A stretch of DNA of 64,000 nucleotides from Pseudomonas monteilii. Its GTDB lineage: Bacteria > Pseudomonadota > Gammaproteobacteria > Pseudomonadales > Pseudomonadaceae. Each line of letters begins with the position of its first letter. Within the stretch, counting starts at the first letter, position 1. Positions 28,247 through 40,814 of this stretch are shown here, piece after piece. The DNA is taken from the NCBI GenBank assembly GCA_001534745.1, contig CP013997.1, forward strand, positions 1,674,001 through 1,738,000, in the 5' to 3' direction. The notes beneath the pieces were generated by a model that worked only from the letters and a program-made list of their open reading frames with translations, had not been told where the DNA came from and did no database searches. The translations under genes and the position numbers were made by a program.

Positions 28247-29134
28247 TCAGTCGGCCGCCACGGGTGGCGCAGAAGGCGTCCGGGTGGTCAGGGTGGCACC
28301 GATGGAGGCAGTAATGATGGCGCCGATCGCGATCCACTGCAGGTCGCTGAGCACCTCGCCCAGAAAGACCAGGCCGGCCAGGGCCGCAACCACGGGTTCC
28401 ACGCTCATCAAGATACCGAAGGTACGCGCTGGCATGCGCGTCAGTGCGATCATTTCCAGGCTGTAGGGCAGGGCGGTGGACAGGATGGCCACGGCCAGCG
28501 CCACCGGAACCAGGGACAGGTCCAGCAGCGCGGCCCTGGAATGGGCAATGCCGATGGGGGCCACGAAAAGCGTGGCGACGACGACACCCAGGGCCGCGCT
28601 TTGTACGCCATGCTCGGCACCGGCGCGCTGCCCAAACAGAATGTACAAGGCCCAGCAGGCTCCGGCGCCCAGTGCGCAGGCCGCACCGAACAGGTCCACG
28701 CTGCCTTGGCCGGCGCCGAGAGGGATGAGCATGAACAGGCCGGCGACCGCCAGCACGATCCATACGTAATCGATCATGCGACGCGAGGCGAACAGGGCGA
28801 CTGCCAATGGGCCTGTGAACTCGAGGGCGACGGCGACGCCCAGTGGAATGCTACGCACCGCCATATAGAAGAGCAGGTTCATGCCGCCCAGGGCGATGCC
28901 ATAGACGATGACGCTGCGCCAGGCGCTGGCATTCAGGCGAGCACGCCATGGGCGAAGCACTGCGAGCATGATCAGGCTGGCGAAGAACAGGCGCAGGGTC
29001 GTGGTGCCTTGAGCACCCACGAGCGGGAACATGGACTTGGCCAGGGTTGCCCCGGATTGGATCGACACCATGGCGAACACCAACATGCCGATGGGTAATA
29101 GAAGACGCGAAGCAGGCGTGGAGGTGAGGCTCAT
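28247..29134 (-). CDS. rhtA: EamA/DMT-family amino-acid exporter, RhtA-like
   Basis: An inner membrane exporter of 295 residues with ten predicted helices arranged as two EamA repeats. It closely follows RhtA, the threonine/homoserine exporter: QSGATLAKSMFPLVGAQGTTTLRL in the first helix pair, EFTGPLAVAL, and the second-repeat LSTALPYSLEMIALTRMPARTFGILMSVEPVVAALAGLVFLGE. The substrate is inferred from this resemblance. It is divergent from the rRNA operon. Confidence 0.88.
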   Translation of the reverse strand: MSLTSTPASRLLLPIGMLVFAMVSIQSGATLAKSMFPLVGAQGTTTLRLFFASLIMLAVLRPWRARLNASAWRSVIVYGIALGGMNLLFYMAVRSIPLGVAVALEFTGPLAVALFASRRMIDYVWIVLAVAGLFMLIPLGAGQGSVDLFGAACALGAGACWALYILFGQRAGAEHGVQSAALGVVVATLFVAPIGIAHSRAALLDLSLVPVALAVAILSTALPYSLEMIALTRMPARTFGILMSVEPVVAALAGLVFLGEVLSDLQWIAIGAIITASIGATLTTRTPSAPPVAAD

Positions 29135-29242
29135 GGGGAAAAGACATTCTTCAAGACAGGGCAGGCAATATAGTGTCGGCTGGCGTGGGAAGGCAAACCG
29201 TCGGCGGATACGAGGCCAAAAGGTGTTTTTTGAAATAAAGGG

Positions 29243-29270
29243 TTGACGGGGTTTCAGATCCCCTTATAAT
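29243..29270 (+). promoter_or_regulatory. rRNA promoter P1
   Basis: TTGACG and TATAAT separated by 16 bp, followed by a GC-rich discriminator (GCGCACC), the hallmark of stringently controlled rRNA promoters. Confidence 0.85.
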
Positions 29271-29386
29271 GCGCACCACTTCCAACGCAGTCGGAACGAT
29301 AAACGCCTTGTTAATCAACAGGTTGCGTGAATCGAGATGAAGCTGGAAGGGCTTCGGTCCCGACCGGAAGCGGTGAAAAAAGGCAG

Positions 29387-29414
29387 TTGACAGCAGGTTG
29401 TAACGCTGTATGAT
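29387..29414 (+). promoter_or_regulatory. rRNA promoter P2
   Basis: TTGACA and TATGAT with a 16-bp spacer, then a C-rich discriminator (TCGCCTCCC). Second of three tandem promoters. Confidence 0.75.
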
Positions 29415-29496
29415 TCGCCTCCCGCTTTGAGAGATCGCAGCGAGTCAAGTGGTTGAAGTTGTTAGGGTTTCCCGAAAAAAACTTCAAAATAAACGC

Positions 29497-29524
29497 TTGA
29501 CACACAACGAGGACAGCGTAGAAT
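29497..29524 (+). promoter_or_regulatory. rRNA promoter P3
   Basis: A consensus TTGACA and TAGAAT with a 16-bp spacer, followed by GCGCGCCT. Closest to the boxA and the 16S gene. Confidence 0.85.
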
Positions 29525-29560
29525 GCGCGCCTCGGTTGAGACGAAAGCTTCTCAGCCAAA

Positions 29561-29573
29561 CGCTCTTTAACAA
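29561..29573 (+). promoter_or_regulatory. boxA antitermination site of the rRNA leader
   Basis: CGCTCTTTAACAA matches the rRNA boxA bound by NusB/NusE, placed 37 bp after promoter P3. Confidence 0.8.
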
Positions 29574-29577
29574 ATTG

Positions 29578-29597
29578 AATCAAGCAATTCGTGTGGG
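29578..29597 (+). other. 16S rRNA processing stem, 5' arm
   Basis: This 20-base segment (AATCAAGCAATTCGTGTGGG) is the exact reverse complement of 31288-31307 after the 16S gene. The pair forms the double-stranded substrate of RNase III that releases pre-16S. Confidence 0.85.
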
Positions 29598-29722
29598 TGC
29601 TTGTGAGTTTGGACTGATAGTCAGATAGATTATCAGCATCACAAGTGACACATGAGTAATCATAGTAGTCATTTGAGATTGCTGAGCCAAGTTTAGGGTT
29701 TCTTAAAAACCCAAGCAGTATT

Positions 29723-31259
<1,537 letters not shown>

Positions 31260-31287
31260 ATCGACGACATCAGCCAGCTGATGAGCT

Positions 31288-31307
31288 CCCACACGAATTG
31301 CTTGATT
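31288..31307 (+). other. 16S rRNA processing stem, 3' arm
   Basis: Exact reverse complement of the 5' arm at 29578-29597; lies 28 bases after the mature 16S end. Confidence 0.85.
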
Positions 31308-31345
31308 CTTTGTACGAAGACGATGCTGTAACGCGACCCTGTTAT

Positions 31346-31422
<77 letters not shown>

Positions 31423-31453
31423 TTTCATGGTGCGGCTTGATGCTACGACACAC

Positions 31454-31529
31454 GGGGCCATAGCTCAGCTGGGAGAGCGCCTGCCTTGCACGCAGGAGGT
31501 CAGCGGTTCGATCCCGCTTGGCTCCACCA
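31454..31529 (+). tRNA. tRNA-Ala (TGC)
   Basis: A 76-nt tRNA with encoded CCA, anticodon TGC at 31487-31489 and T-loop TTCGATC. The Ile-Ala spacer pair is the usual arrangement in Pseudomonas rRNA operons. Confidence 0.98.
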
Positions 31530-31615
31530 CTTCCATCGTCGCCGCTGTTCAGAACTTAGAAATGAACATTTGCAGCCTGAGGCTGTGAAATGTTGATTTC
31601 TGACTTTTGTCAGAT

Positions 31616-31628
31616 CGTTCTTTAAAAA
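31616..31628 (+). promoter_or_regulatory. boxA-like site in the 16S-23S spacer
   Basis: GTTCTTTAAAAAT resembles the second boxA that commonly precedes 23S and maintains antitermination. Confidence 0.65.
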
Positions 31629-31758
31629 TTCGGATATGTGATAGAAATAGACTGATGGCCACTTTCACTGGTGGTGATCAGGCTAAGGTAAAATTTGTGA
31701 GTTCTGCGCGAGAGCGCAACATGCGAATTTTCGGCGAATGTCGTCTTCACAGTATAAC

Positions 31759-31778
31759 CAGATTGCTTGGGGTTATAT

Positions 31779-31785
<7 letters not shown>
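31759..31785 (+). other. 23S rRNA processing stem, 5' arm
   Basis: Pairs over 27 bases, with a single bulged base, with 34663-34690 at the other end of the 23S gene, forming the RNase III substrate. Confidence 0.85.
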
Positions 31786-34662
<2,877 letters not shown>

Positions 34663-34671
<9 letters not shown>

Positions 34672-34690
34672 ATAACACCCAAGCAATCTG
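34663..34690 (+). other. 23S rRNA processing stem, 3' arm
   Basis: Complementary to 31759-31785 with one bulge; overlaps the mature 3' end as usual for 23S. Confidence 0.85.
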
Positions 34691-34798
34691 CCGAGCGCAG
34701 GTTGGGTGCGAAGACACACGAACCGAAAGTTCGCGAACACACAAAGATCACATATCCGAATCTGCTGGCCTGTCGATACGACGGTCCGGCTACCGAAT

Positions 34799-34916
34799 TT
34801 CTTGGCGACCATAGAGCATTGGAACCACCTGATCCCTTCCCGAACTCAGTAGTGAAACGATGCATCGCCGATGGTAGTGTGGGGTTTCCCCATGTGAGAG
34901 TAGGTCATCGCCAAGA
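34799..34916 (+). rRNA. rrf: 5S ribosomal RNA
   Basis: About 118 nt with the Pseudomonas 5S core GGAACCACCTGATCC, CCCGAACTCAGTAGTGAAACG and GATGGTAGTGTGGGG; the ends CTTGGCGA and TCGCCAAG pair to form helix I. Exact ends are approximate. Confidence 0.95.
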
Positions 34917-34925
34917 TTCATTTCG

Positions 34926-34961
34926 CAAAACCCCTATCTGCGCATGCAGGTAGGGGTTTTG
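34926..34961 (+). terminator. Rho-independent terminator of the rRNA operon
   Basis: A 15-bp stem (CAAAACCCCTATCTG with CAGGTAGGGGTTTTG, one G-U) and a 6-base loop, ending in a T-rich tract, directly after 5S. Confidence 0.92.
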
Positions 34962-34995
34962 TCTTTCCAGAAGACCTGAAGCGAGCGGAGCGCCC

Positions 34996-35607
34996 ATGCA
35001 CGTGAACCCTGACATCGATGCGTTTCTCGGCTGCCGTACCCCGGAGGCATGGATCGAAGCGGCTCTGCTCGACCAAGAAACGTTGCTGATCGACCACAAG
35101 AATTGCGAGTTCAAGGCCGCCAGTACGGCGCTGAGCCTGATTGCCAAGTACAACGCCCACCTCGACCTAATCAACATGATGTCGCGCCTGGCTCGTGAAG
35201 AGCTTGTGCATCATGAACAGGTACTGCGGTTGATGAAGCGTCGTAAGATCGCCCTGCGTCCTGTCTCGGCGGGCCGCTATGCCTCAGGTCTGCGTCGGCA
35301 TGTACGTGCCCATGAACCGGCCAAGTTGATCGATACACTCGTCGTCGGGGCCTTCATCGAGGCGCGCAGTTGCGAGCGGTTCGCCGCATTGGTGCCGCAC
35401 TTGGACGAGGAGCTGGGCAGGTTCTATCACGGTCTGCTCAAGAGCGAAGCCAGGCATTACGAAGGGTATTTGAAACTGGCTCACCACTATGGCGAAGCCG
35501 ACGACATCGCCAAGGTGATTGAGCGGGTCAGGGCAGCGGAAGCCGAGCTGATCACAAGCCCGGATACCGAACTGCGCTTTCACAGCGGCATTCCTGCGCG
35601 GGCCTGA
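34996..35607 (+). CDS. miaE: tRNA 2-methylthio-N6-isopentenyladenosine-37 hydroxylase
   Basis: A ferritin-like diiron monooxygenase hydroxylating ms2i6A37 of UNN-reading tRNAs to ms2io6A. The 203-residue length is typical. Iron ligands fall in the four-helix bundle motifs EFKAAS, LAREELVHHEQV (ExxH), AFIEARSCERF and KSEARHYEGYLKLA (ExxH). It starts 35 bp after the rRNA operon terminator, so it needs its own promoter or readthrough. Confidence 0.96.
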   Translation: MHVNPDIDAFLGCRTPEAWIEAALLDQETLLIDHKNCEFKAASTALSLIAKYNAHLDLINMMSRLAREELVHHEQVLRLMKRRKIALRPVSAGRYASGLRRHVRAHEPAKLIDTLVVGAFIEARSCERFAALVPHLDEELGRFYHGLLKSEARHYEGYLKLAHHYGEADDIAKVIERVRAAEAELITSPDTELRFHSGIPARA

Positions 35608-35643
35608 TCAGCCTCGCAGGACATGCCGCCCACAGAAGCGTTG

Positions 35644-35964
35644 TCAGTCGCGTCGACCCAGCAGCAGGCCGACGACCACGCCCAGGCCTGCCGAGATCGC
35701 CACGGTCTGCCATGGGTGGCCTCCGATGTAGGCTTGAGTGGCTTCGACCACCGGCTTGGCCTTGTTGCCCATTTCGCCTAGCGCTTCGCGTGCCTGACGC
35801 AGTTTCTCGCTGACCTGGGTGCGCAACGAGTCGGCGTCGTCGCCCACGATCGAGGCGCTGTCGTTGAGCAGCTTCTCCGATTCGGTGATGAGCGATTGAA
35901 GCTCGCTGAACACCTGGTCTTTGATCTGTTCGACATCGGCCTGCACGGTAGATTTCCGAGGCAT
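35644..35964 (-). CDS. YqjD/ElaB (DUF883) family membrane-anchored protein
   Basis: A 106-residue protein with a long amphipathic, coiled-coil-prone helix (about 5-75) and one C-terminal membrane segment, GHPWQTVAISAGLGVVVGLLLGRRD. This GxxPWxxV...GxLLGRR ending is the DUF883 signature. E. coli YqjD and ElaB are tail-anchored and attach ribosomes to the inner membrane in stationary phase under RpoS. The same role here is inferred from family. Confidence 0.9.
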   Translation of the reverse strand: MPRKSTVQADVEQIKDQVFSELQSLITESEKLLNDSASIVGDDADSLRTQVSEKLRQAREALGEMGNKAKPVVEATQAYIGGHPWQTVAISAGLGVVVGLLLGRRD

Positions 35965-36090
35965 GTGACGCTCCTTTAGGGTGATGGGATCTCTAATGGA
36001 TTTTTCCTGAGTCGGAAAGTTGCAGCGTCGCCCCGATCGATCAACGAGACGGTGTAAAATGTCCCCTCTTTTTCACTCGCAGGATCGACG

Positions 36091-36354
36091 ATGAGTTTCA
36101 ACCTCGCCAATCTCAGCTTCACCGAGCGTGCGGAGATCGAAGCGCACAAGGCCCGCCTCTTCGAGTTCTGGCAAAACAACCTTGGCAAAGCCAAGGCCGA
36201 TGCGGGCCGGCTGATCGGTGAAAAATCACGACGCAAAGGCAAGTGGGCCGAGTGGGTGCGCACCGAGCTGGACGCCATGAATCCACCCGAATATGCCGAC
36301 CTGGTGCGCGGCGAAGTCAACAAGATGATGGCCGCGGCCAACGTCAAACGCTGA
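36091..36354 (+). CDS. Small conserved hypothetical protein (87 aa)
   Basis: An 87-residue, soluble, highly charged and probably all-helical protein (MSFNLANLSFTERAEIEAHK...; LDAMNPPEYADLVRGEVNKMM). The ATG follows AGGATCG. I do not recognise a named domain, but similar small proteins appear conserved in Pseudomonas. It is convergent with the LEA-like lipoprotein gene, 13 bp apart. It contains no signal or membrane segment. Confidence 0.75.
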   Translation: MSFNLANLSFTERAEIEAHKARLFEFWQNNLGKAKADAGRLIGEKSRRKGKWAEWVRTELDAMNPPEYADLVRGEVNKMMAAANVKR

Positions 36355-36367
36355 CAGGCGCCGATCT

Positions 36368-36847
36368 TCAAGGCGCGCGCGTTGCGTCGGGCCATTTCAA
36401 CGTGCCGCTGTCGGAAAATCGCCACGTGCTCGTGCCACGCCCCGACAGTTTGCCATCGACACGGTAGGGCAGGCCGTCGAGCCCCTGCAGGCGGTCCAGC
36501 CCATAGACCTGCCGCAGCATGCCAAAGGCGCTGATACTCATCGGCACCGTCACCACCTGCTCGGCATAACGCCCGATGCGCCCTGCCTGATCGCTAACGC
36601 CACTGGCCAACGGTTGTCCGTTGACTTTCAGGGTCAATGCCATCCCGTCGAAGTCCAAGGCCTGATCATTGGGGTTCTGCACGCGCAGCGAGAGCGCTAC
36701 ACGCATCTCTAGGTCCTGGCCGGGCAAGGGCTCTATGCCTACGACAGTGACCTGTACCGGGTCTTGCCGGGAAAACAGGGCACAGCCACCCAGGCCGAGC
36801 GCTAGCAGCGCGATCATGATGCGTTGGTGCCACACGCGTGTCTTCAT
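36368..36847 (-). CDS. LEA type 2 (WHy domain) lipoprotein
   Basis: A 159-residue outer- or inner-membrane lipoprotein; the lipobox LGLGGC puts the lipidated cysteine at residue 22. The rest is one late-embryogenesis-abundant type 2 (water stress and hypersensitive response) beta-sandwich, with the typical VALSLRVQNPNDQALDFDGMALTLKVNGQPLASG strand pattern. Bacterial members are linked to desiccation or envelope stress, but the role here is unproven. Confidence 0.85.
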   Translation of the reverse strand: MKTRVWHQRIMIALLALGLGGCALFSRQDPVQVTVVGIEPLPGQDLEMRVALSLRVQNPNDQALDFDGMALTLKVNGQPLASGVSDQAGRIGRYAEQVVTVPMSISAFGMLRQVYGLDRLQGLDGLPYRVDGKLSGRGTSTWRFSDSGTLKWPDATRAP

Positions 36848-37034
36848 GAAGCCTTCCTCGATTCAAGAGCAGGCAGTGTGACAAAGACCTGAAGCCATTG
36901 CACGGTGCGAGCCAGGGGCATGCGCTCCCCTGAGCGAACGGACATATCAGGAATCATGTGCATGCGGCCTTTTAGGAAACCTGCGCCTCCCCACGCCCTC
37001 CAATGCCCGAGAGTCTTCGCTCAGGAGTCGAAGC

Positions 37035-37355
37035 ATGAACCCTATCCGTGTCATGGCGCTGCTCAGTGCGCTGATCGTCCTGCCCGTCCATGCGTCGCCG
37101 GTCGCACCCAGCACGCCTGCTGTCGAGCGCAACCCGTACAACAGCCCGATCCAGCGAATCAACCCCAATAGCCGACAAGGCAGCGTGCCCGCCACTCCGC
37201 CCGTACACGGCCCATCGACCGTGCCGCAACCGCGACCACCTACGCTGGATAACCGGGGCATCGGCAATGGCGACAACCTGCGACCGGCACCGCGCACCGA
37301 GCTACCCCGTTCGACCCCTACACCGGTGCCACGCGACGCGACGCCTGTGCGCTAA
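37035..37355 (+). CDS. Small proline-rich secreted protein of unknown function
   Basis: A 106-residue protein with a clear signal peptide (MNPIRVMALLSALIVLPVHA, cleavage near residue 20) and a low-complexity mature part rich in Pro, Asn, Arg and Thr (TPPVHGPSTVPQPRPPTLD). It is probably disordered in the periplasm. GGAGTCG gives a ribosome binding site 9-15 bases upstream. It lies 51 bp before the sugar dehydrogenase gene on the same strand and might be co-transcribed. No family recognised. Confidence 0.65.
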   Translation: MNPIRVMALLSALIVLPVHASPVAPSTPAVERNPYNSPIQRINPNSRQGSVPATPPVHGPSTVPQPRPPTLDNRGIGNGDNLRPAPRTELPRSTPTPVPRDATPVR

Positions 37356-37406
37356 GCATCCGTACCGGTCCTGATTCGTTCCAGTCCCTTTTGAAGGAGT
37401 CCCTGC

Positions 37407-38555
37407 ATGCCCCGTTATCCATGGTCAATGGCACTGGCCGCCTTCGCGCTGCTGCCCGCTCTGGCCCAGGCACTTCCCGAAGCGTATTACCCCAGTGAGG
37501 AAGGCCAGTTGACCGTTGCCACGGTGGCGGAAGGTTTGCGTAATCCCTGGGCATTGGCGTTCCTACCCGATGGCAAACACATCCTCGTCACCGAAAAGCC
37601 CGGTGACTTGCGTGTCATCAGCCCTGAAGGCAAGGTCGGACCGCCCCTGAGTGGCGTGCCCAGTGTCTGGGCCGAAGGGCAGGGTGGCCTGCTCGACGTG
37701 GTGCTGTCACCGGATTTCAAGTCGGATCGTACGGTGTACCTGTCCTATGCAGAAGAAGGCGACGACGGCAAGGCGGGCACGGCCGTGGGCCGCGGCCAGC
37801 TGTCCAGCGACCTGCGTCATCTGGATGATTTCACCGTGATCTTCCGCCAGCAGCCCAAGCTGTCGGAGGGCAACCACTTTGGCGGCAAGCTGGCCTTCGA
37901 CCGCGACGGTTACCTGTTCATCGCGCTCGGCGAAAACAACCAGCGTGCCACGGCGCAGGACCTGGACAAGCTGCAAGGCAAGCTGGTGCGCATCCTGCCG
38001 GATGGCGAGATTCCCAAGGACAACCCCTTCGTGGGGCAAGACAAGGTTCGTCCGGAAATCTGGTCGTTCGGCCACCGTAACCAACAGGGTGCTGCGCTCA
38101 ACCCCTGGACCGGCAAGATCTGGACACACGAGCATGGCCCACGTGGGGGTGATGAGATCAACATCCCCAAGGCCGGCAAGAACTATGGCTGGCCCATCGC
38201 GACCCATGGCATCAACTATTCGATGCTGCCTATCCCCGAGGCCAAGGGCAAGCATGTCGAGGGCATGGAAGATCCGCACCATGTCTGGGAAAAATCGCCA
38301 GGCATCAGCGGCATGGCTTTCTATGACAGCCCGACGTTCAAGGCCTGGGACCATGACCTGTTCATCGGGGCCTTGGCCACCAAAGAGCTGATTCGCTTGC
38401 AGCTCGAGGGCGACCGGATCGTCCATGAGGAGCGCTTGCTGGGCGAACTCGACGCGCGTATTCGCGACGTCCGCGTCGGGCCTGATGGGTTTCTCTACCT
38501 GCTGACCGATGCCAAGGACGGTGCCCTGTTGAAAGTGGGCCTCAGTACACACTGA
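37407..38555 (+). CDS. PQQ-dependent aldose sugar dehydrogenase (YliI/soluble GDH family)
   Basis: A periplasmic six-bladed beta-propeller oxidoreductase of 382 residues. The signal peptide (MPRYPWSMALAAFALLPALAQA) precedes the GSDH domain with LRNPWALAFLPDGKHILVTEKPG, GGLLDVVLSPDF, FGGKLAFDRDGYLFIALGEN, WSFGHRNQQGAALNPWTGKIWTHEHGPRGGDEIN and NYGWP. Family members such as E. coli YliI oxidise aldoses with PQQ as cofactor. It ends 13 bp before the zapE reading frame opens. Confidence 0.93.
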   Translation: MPRYPWSMALAAFALLPALAQALPEAYYPSEEGQLTVATVAEGLRNPWALAFLPDGKHILVTEKPGDLRVISPEGKVGPPLSGVPSVWAEGQGGLLDVVLSPDFKSDRTVYLSYAEEGDDGKAGTAVGRGQLSSDLRHLDDFTVIFRQQPKLSEGNHFGGKLAFDRDGYLFIALGENNQRATAQDLDKLQGKLVRILPDGEIPKDNPFVGQDKVRPEIWSFGHRNQQGAALNPWTGKIWTHEHGPRGGDEINIPKAGKNYGWPIATHGINYSMLPIPEAKGKHVEGMEDPHHVWEKSPGISGMAFYDSPTFKAWDHDLFIGALATKELIRLQLEGDRIVHEERLLGELDARIRDVRVGPDGFLYLLTDAKDGALLKVGLSTH

Positions 38556-38598
38556 CCCATGGCGTATCATGCGGGTTTGTCCACGCGAGCCGACCCGC

Positions 38599-39729
38599 AT
38601 GACCTTGGACCCACAAAGCCGCTACGAACACGCCGTGCACCATGAAGGGTTCAGCGATGATCCGGCCCAGCGCGCCGCCCTGGAAGCGCTGCAGGCGTGC
38701 TACGACGTCCTGAAGACCGGCCGCCCGGCGCAGGGTGTCTACCTCTGGGGGCCGGTGGGGCGTGGCAAGACCTGGCTCATGGACACCTTCCACGCCAGCG
38801 TGGTCGACGTACCGCTCCGCGCCCGGCGCCAACACTTCCATCATTTCATGGCCTGGGTCCACCAACGGCTGTTCCAGCTCAATGGCACGGCCGATCCTCT
38901 CACTGTGCTGGCGCGAGAGCTCGCTGAGACCATCGAGGTCCTGTGCTTCGACGAGCTGTTCGTCAGCGACATCGCCGACGCGATCATTCTCGGTCGCCTG
39001 TTCCAGGCGTTGTTCGAGCAGGGCGTGACCTTGGTCGCGACCTCCAATCAACCTCCGTCGCGCCTGTATGAGGATGGCTTCAATCGAGAGCGATTCCTGC
39101 CGGCGATAGCCGCCCTCGAGCAGCATATGCAGGTGCTGACGGTGGCGGGGGAGCAGGATCATCGGTTGCGTCCTGGCCAGGCATGCCAACGTTATTGGGT
39201 CCGCTCTAGCACGACCGAATGCGCACTGGCGCAGGTGTTCCGACGCCTTGATCCGGACCGGCTCGGCACGGACCGTCCCTTTGACCTGGGTACACGCCGA
39301 CTGAACGTGGTCAGGCGCAACGCACAGGCGCTCTGGTGCCGGTTTTCAGACCTGTGCGAGCAACCCATGGCCACTCAGGAATTCATGGCCCTGTGTACCC
39401 AGTTCTCGGCCCTCCTGGTCGAGGGCGTGCCTGCATTGGGTGGACAGCAGCGCCCTGCGAGAATTGCTCGCGGAACCGAGGACGCCGCCCAGCGCGTCGA
39501 GGCAGGCGACCGTCAGCTGCCGTCCCTGTCCGCCAAGGATGATGGCGTCAGGCGGTTCATCGCATTGGTGGACGAGTGCTATGACCGACGCGTGGCGTTG
39601 TACCTCGAGGCGGATGTCCCCCTTGAGGCCCTGTATCCCGAGGGCTACCTGAGCTTCGCCTTTCGGCGTACCTTGAGCCGCCTGCGCGAAATGCAGCTGC
39701 AACGCTATGGCCAGGGCCCGGCAGTCTAA
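38599..39729 (+). CDS. zapE: Cell division protein ZapE (AFG1-family ATPase)
   Basis: A 376-residue AFG1-like P-loop ATPase that destabilises FtsZ filaments at the constricting ring. Walker A GPVGRGKT is at residues 51-58, Walker B VLCFDELFV follows, then LFEQGVTLVATSNQPPSRLYEDGFNRERFLPAI, the sensor region of the family. The ATG at 38599 is preferred to a frame extension at 38569. It is about 10-20 residues longer than usual in the C-terminal third. Its TAA overlaps the stop codon of the convergent hydrolase. Confidence 0.93.
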   Translation: MTLDPQSRYEHAVHHEGFSDDPAQRAALEALQACYDVLKTGRPAQGVYLWGPVGRGKTWLMDTFHASVVDVPLRARRQHFHHFMAWVHQRLFQLNGTADPLTVLARELAETIEVLCFDELFVSDIADAIILGRLFQALFEQGVTLVATSNQPPSRLYEDGFNRERFLPAIAALEQHMQVLTVAGEQDHRLRPGQACQRYWVRSSTTECALAQVFRRLDPDRLGTDRPFDLGTRRLNVVRRNAQALWCRFSDLCEQPMATQEFMALCTQFSALLVEGVPALGGQQRPARIARGTEDAAQRVEAGDRQLPSLSAKDDGVRRFIALVDECYDRRVALYLEADVPLEALYPEGYLSFAFRRTLSRLREMQLQRYGQGPAV

Positions 39730-40733
39730 GGTAGCGGTTTGCCGAGCCACCCCAGCAGGGCCTGGTGGAAGCGCTCAGGGGCCTCGATCTGTGGCGCGTG
39801 CCCCATGCCCTCGAACGTGATCAGCTCCCCCCGAGGTATCTGCCTGACCACGCTGGGCCCGAGCGCCGCGTAGTTGCCCAAGGTCGCCTTCAAGGCCGGC
39901 TCGGCCACGTCGCTGCCGATGGCCGTGGTGTCCTTGTCGCCGATCAACAGCAAGGTGGGCATCGACAGGTGCTTGAACTCGTAGACCACCGGCTGAGTGA
40001 AGATCATGTCGTAGAGCAGGGCCGAGTTCCACGCCACTGCCTCATGCCCCGGACCGTTGTTGAGGCCGGCCAGCATCTGCACCCAGCGCTCGTACTCGGG
40101 TTTCCAGCGACCGGCGTAGTAGGTCGTGCGTTCGTAGGCGCGGATCCCTTCGGCGCTGACCTTCAGTTCGCGCGCATACCACTGGTCGACGCTGCGATAC
40201 GGCACGCCCAAGGCTTTCCAGTCCTCCAGCCCGATCGGGTTGACCATGGCCAGGCGCTCGACCTTGTCGGGGTACATCAACGCATAACGCGTCGCCAGCA
40301 TGCCTCCAGTGGAATGCCCCAGCACGATGGCCTGCTTCACGTTCAACGCGTCGAGCAACGTCTGGGTGTTGAGGGCCAGCTGTTGGAAACTGAACTGATA
40401 CTGGCGGGGTTTGCTCGAGGTGCAGAAACCGATCTGGTCTGGCGCGATGACGCGGTAACCGGCCTGGCTGAGTGCATTGATCGTGCTCTCCCAGGTCGCG
40501 GCACAGAAGTTCTTGCCATGCATGAGCACGACGGTACGGCCGTTCGCCGTGCCGGCAGGGGGCACGTCCATGTAGCCCATCTGCAGAGGCTGACCCTGGG
40601 AGGAGAACTCGAGGTGCCGCAACGGATACGGATAGTCAAAGCCTTCAAGTTGCTGGCCATAGACCGGCGGCTGATCAGCGAGGGCAGGGCTGCCGACCAG
40701 GCAGGCCAGGGTCAGAAGGGTCGCACGCAGCAT
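39726..40733 (-). CDS. Secreted alpha/beta hydrolase
   Basis: A 335-residue alpha/beta-hydrolase fold protein with a signal peptide (MLRATLLTLACLVGSPALA). The nucleophile is the serine of GHSTGGMLA, the oxyanion region is LMHGKNFCAATW, and the catalytic histidine lies in FEGMGHAPQ. The acid is probably within LLIGDKDTTA. The substrate is unknown; family members include esterases and epoxide or haloalkane hydrolases. The ATG at 40733 gives the signal peptide, so the longer reading frame is rejected. Confidence 0.88.
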   Translation of the reverse strand: MLRATLLTLACLVGSPALADQPPVYGQQLEGFDYPYPLRHLEFSSQGQPLQMGYMDVPPAGTANGRTVVLMHGKNFCAATWESTINALSQAGYRVIAPDQIGFCTSSKPRQYQFSFQQLALNTQTLLDALNVKQAIVLGHSTGGMLATRYALMYPDKVERLAMVNPIGLEDWKALGVPYRSVDQWYARELKVSAEGIRAYERTTYYAGRWKPEYERWVQMLAGLNNGPGHEAVAWNSALLYDMIFTQPVVYEFKHLSMPTLLLIGDKDTTAIGSDVAEPALKATLGNYAALGPSVVRQIPRGELITFEGMGHAPQIEAPERFHQALLGWLGKPLP

Positions 40734-40814
40734 GAGTACCTCGAACCAGATCGTGTAGGAAGAGGTGACTCTAGCAGGCAGCGAGCGACCTGCTGCATCC
40801 AAAGGTGTTACGCC

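Larger units (their letters stand above)
29135..29722. other. rRNA operon promoter and leader region
   Basis: About 590 bp without a protein gene. It carries three sigma-70 promoters with 16-bp spacers, a boxA antitermination element and the 5' arm of the 16S processing stem, listed separately. The short ORFs here are not genes. Confidence 0.85.
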
